From positions 1 to 8,590 of the forward strand of contig JAFRQN010000232.1 of NCBI GenBank assembly GCA_017428585.1: a stretch of 8,590 nucleotides of DNA, in the 5' to 3' direction. Within the stretch, counting starts at the first letter, position 1. Each line of letters starts with the position of its first letter. A program made the translations under genes and the position numbers. The DNA is from Bacteroidota bacterium (GTDB taxonomy: Bacteria; Bacteroidota; Ignavibacteria; Kapaibacteriales; UBA2268). This document shows, piece after piece, positions 7,064-8,590 of the stretch. The notes under the pieces were generated by a model. It did not search any database and was not told the DNA's origin. It was given only the letters and a program-made list of their open reading frames with translations.

Positions 7064-7098
7064 ATATATTCAAAATTATCTTAGATTACCAATATAAA

Positions 7099-7109
7099 TT
7101 ACAAATATA
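7099..7109 (-). promoter_or_regulatory. Candidate Bacteroidota-type -7 promoter element for moxR
   Basis: The minus strand reads TATATTTGTAA, identical over 11 bases to the element before the GAF gene (1853-1863) and containing a full TAnnTTTG match. It ends about 36 bases before the moxR ATG and lies after the pckA terminator, where a new promoter is expected. A TTTG occurs further upstream, near 7139-7142, but its spacing of about 32 bases is too long for a standard -33 box. Confidence 0.4.
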
Positions 7110-7169
7110 CGAAAAAATAGTTAATTATTTTTTTAGTTTTGCAAATGTATTTAAAACCATTAAATAAAA

Positions 7170-7209
7170 ATCCACTAATAATTAAATTCTATAATAATTA
7201 TTAGTGGAT
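7170..7209 (-). terminator. Rho-independent terminator of pckA
   Basis: Perfect 15-base inverted arms (7170-7184 and 7195-7209) enclose a 10-base loop. On the minus strand the hairpin begins 28 bases past the pckA stop and runs into TTTTTATTTA. The base of the stem carries the only G+C-rich part (the CCAC/GTGG pairs). On the plus strand no T-run follows, so it acts in the pckA direction only. Confidence 0.8.
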
Positions 7210-7237
7210 ATCAAACTATGAAATAAAAAAATAATAA

Positions 7238-8590
7238 TTATTTAATCTGCGGTCCAGAAGCAACCAAATTTCTTCCTGATTCTGTATCGCAATATTTTTC
7301 AAAATTCTTAATAAACTTAGAAGCTAAATCTTTTGTTTTTTTATCCCACTCTGATTTATCTTTGTAAGTATCTTTAGGATCAAGAATTTCAGTATTTACA
7401 TTATTTACCTTTGTAGGAATAGCAAGGTTAAATATAGGAATATTTTTTGTTGGTTCATTATCTATAGAACCATCAAGAATAGCATCTATAATAGCACGTG
7501 TATCTTTAAGAGAAATACGTTTTCCTGTACCATTCCAGCCTGTATTAACTAAATATGCTTTAGCATTATGTTCTTCCATTTTCTTTGCAAGCGTTGAAGC
7601 ATACACAGTTGGATGTAAAGATAAGAATGCTTCTCCAAAAGCAGGAGAAAATGAAGGAATAGGTTCTGTTATACCAAGTTCTGTACCAGCCAGTTTAGAA
7701 GTATATCCACATAAGAAATAATACTGTGCTTGTTTTTCATCAAGTATAGAAACAGGAGGAAGTACTCCATAAGCATCAGCTGATAAATAAATTATCTTTT
7801 TAGGATGACCAGCTCTTGAAGGCAAAACTATTTTATTAATAAAATAAATAGGATATGAAACTCGTGTATTCTCTGTAATAGAACCATCTGAAAAATCAGG
7901 TGTTCCGTCTTCTTTTAAAACTACATTTTCCAACAAAGAATCTCTTCTTATTGCATCCCAAATATCAGGTTCATTTTCTTTGTTTAAATTTATAGTTTTT
8001 GCATAACAACCGCCTTCAAAATTAAATACGCCTTCATCATCCCAGCCATGTTCATCATCACCAATTAAATAACGTTTAGGATCTGCTGAAAGTGTTGTTT
8101 TTCCTGTGCCGCTCAATCCAAAGAAAATAGCAACATCGCCTTTTTCTCCAACATTAGCTGAGCAATGCATAGAAGCAATACCTCTCAAAGGCAGATAGTA
8201 ATTCATCATAGAAAACATGCCTTTTTTCATTTCTCCGCCGTACCATGTACCACCGATAATCTGCATTCTTTCTGTTAAATTAAATAATATAAATACATCA
8301 GAATTTAACCCTTGTTTTTCCCAATTTGGATTTGTATGCTTTGAAGCATTCAATACCACAAAATCAGGTTCTCCAAAATTCTTTAGATCATAATAAGAAG
8401 GTCTAATAAACATATTGGTAACAAAATGAGCCTGCCATGCTACTTCAGTTATAAAACGAACCTTCATACGGCTGTTCTTATTTGTACCGCAGTAAGCATC
8501 AATTACATAAAGCTTATCTTTATTAGACAAAGCATCTTGTGTCAACTCTTTCAAATCATTCCATACTTCCGTAGAAACTGGTTTGTTAAC
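7238..8590 (-). CDS. pckA: ATP-dependent phosphoenolpyruvate carboxykinase (5' end cut by window edge)
   Basis: The enzyme converts oxaloacetate and ATP to phosphoenolpyruvate, CO2 and ADP in the cytoplasm, for gluconeogenesis, or runs in reverse for CO2-fixing fermentation. The frame is open to the right edge: 450 residues are visible, starting VNKPVSTEVWNDL, which aligns near residue 95-100 of family members of about 530-540 residues. The N-terminal fifth is therefore missing. A TTG at 8554 is internal and is not the start. In visible numbering, WYGGEMKKGMFS (about 116-127) and SMHCSAN (about 140-146) hold the Lys and His metal ligands. The P-loop GLSGTGKT is at 158-165, IGDDEHGWD with the acidic metal ligand is at 176-184, and ENTRVSYP (240-247) holds the substrate-binding Arg. 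The P-loop and bound metal set mark this as the ATP-using family, not the GTP-using one. No defect is visible. A strong hairpin terminator follows the stop at 7238. Confidence 0.97.
   Translation of the reverse strand, partial: VNKPVSTEVWNDLKELTQDALSNKDKLYVIDAYCGTNKNSRMKVRFITEVAWQAHFVTNMFIRPSYYDLKNFGEPDFVVLNASKHTNPNWEKQGLNSDVFILFNLTERMQIIGGTWYGGEMKKGMFSMMNYYLPLRGIASMHCSANVGEKGDVAIFFGLSGTGKTTLSADPKRYLIGDDEHGWDDEGVFNFEGGCYAKTINLNKENEPDIWDAIRRDSLLENVVLKEDGTPDFSDGSITENTRVSYPIYFINKIVLPSRAGHPKKIIYLSADAYGVLPPVSILDEKQAQYYFLCGYTSKLAGTELGITEPIPSFSPAFGEAFLSLHPTVYASTLAKKMEEHNAKAYLVNTGWNGTGKRISLKDTRAIIDAILDGSIDNEPTKNIPIFNLAIPTKVNNVNTEILDPKDTYKDKSEWDKKTKDLASKFIKNFEKYCDTESGRNLVASGPQIK

Noticed and set aside
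8552..8554. TTG at 8554 as the start of pckA
   Set aside because: The frame is open to the window edge and the upstream residues NKPVSTEVWNDL match the family, so the true start lies outside the window.
1..8590. Assignment to an A+T-rich spirochaete such as Brachyspira
   Set aside because: Base composition alone would allow it, but the MoxR and MutS2 sequence style and the TAnnTTTG elements point more to the FCB group. It is not excluded.
1..8590. Mobile elements, CRISPR arrays, tRNA/rRNA genes or defence systems
   Set aside because: I looked on both strands and saw no transposase, integrase, direct-repeat array, cloverleaf-like sequence or known defence gene; all gaps are short and A+T-rich.

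Overview
The window is an A+T-rich chromosomal segment with roughly one third G+C by eye. All recognisable genes lie on the minus strand and it is densely coded. The sequence best fits a member of the Bacteroidota/Chlorobiota-Ignavibacteria (FCB) group. The MoxR ATPase carries the GAGPRASQYLILGAK-type C-terminal segment, and the MutS2 ATPase region and the ATP-dependent PEP carboxykinase look like those I associate with that group. Two gene starts are preceded by the same TATATTTGTAA element, which contains a match to the Bacteroidota -7 box (TAnnTTTG). This placement is an inference from remembered family features; an A+T-rich spirochaete is the main alternative.

In transcription order (high to low coordinates) the layout is as follows. 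(1) A 5'-truncated pckA (8590-7238) ends at a strong hairpin terminator (7209-7170). (2) A short intergenic stretch holds a candidate promoter and leads to a MoxR-family AAA+ ATPase (7063-6089). (3) An unrecognised lipoprotein (about 5988-5131) comes next. (4) mutS2 (5098-2703) is split by a single-base frameshift at a short A-tract, so the ATPase/coiled-coil part and the KOW-like/Smr part lie in different frames. (5) A family-2 glycosyltransferase (2664-1933) starts 38 bases after mutS2. (6) After a 127-base gap with an A+T palindrome and a candidate promoter, a membrane-anchored tandem-GAF protein (1805-1) runs off the left edge of the window.

The genes do not form one pathway. pckA is central carbon metabolism with its own terminator. 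moxR, the lipoprotein, mutS2 and the glycosyltransferase could share transcripts because the gaps are short (94, 32 and 38 bases), although a weak terminator-like hairpin lies between moxR and the lipoprotein. The GAF protein seems to have its own promoter and is probably a signalling protein. No RNA gene, CRISPR array, insertion sequence or prophage signature was seen, and no intergenic gap exceeds 300 bases.

The point most worth a second look is the mutS2 frameshift. The break falls exactly on an in-frame A AAT TTG heptamer that would allow a -1 slip into the downstream frame. A recent mutation or a sequence error explains it equally well or better. I found no convincing evidence of a new multi-gene system.
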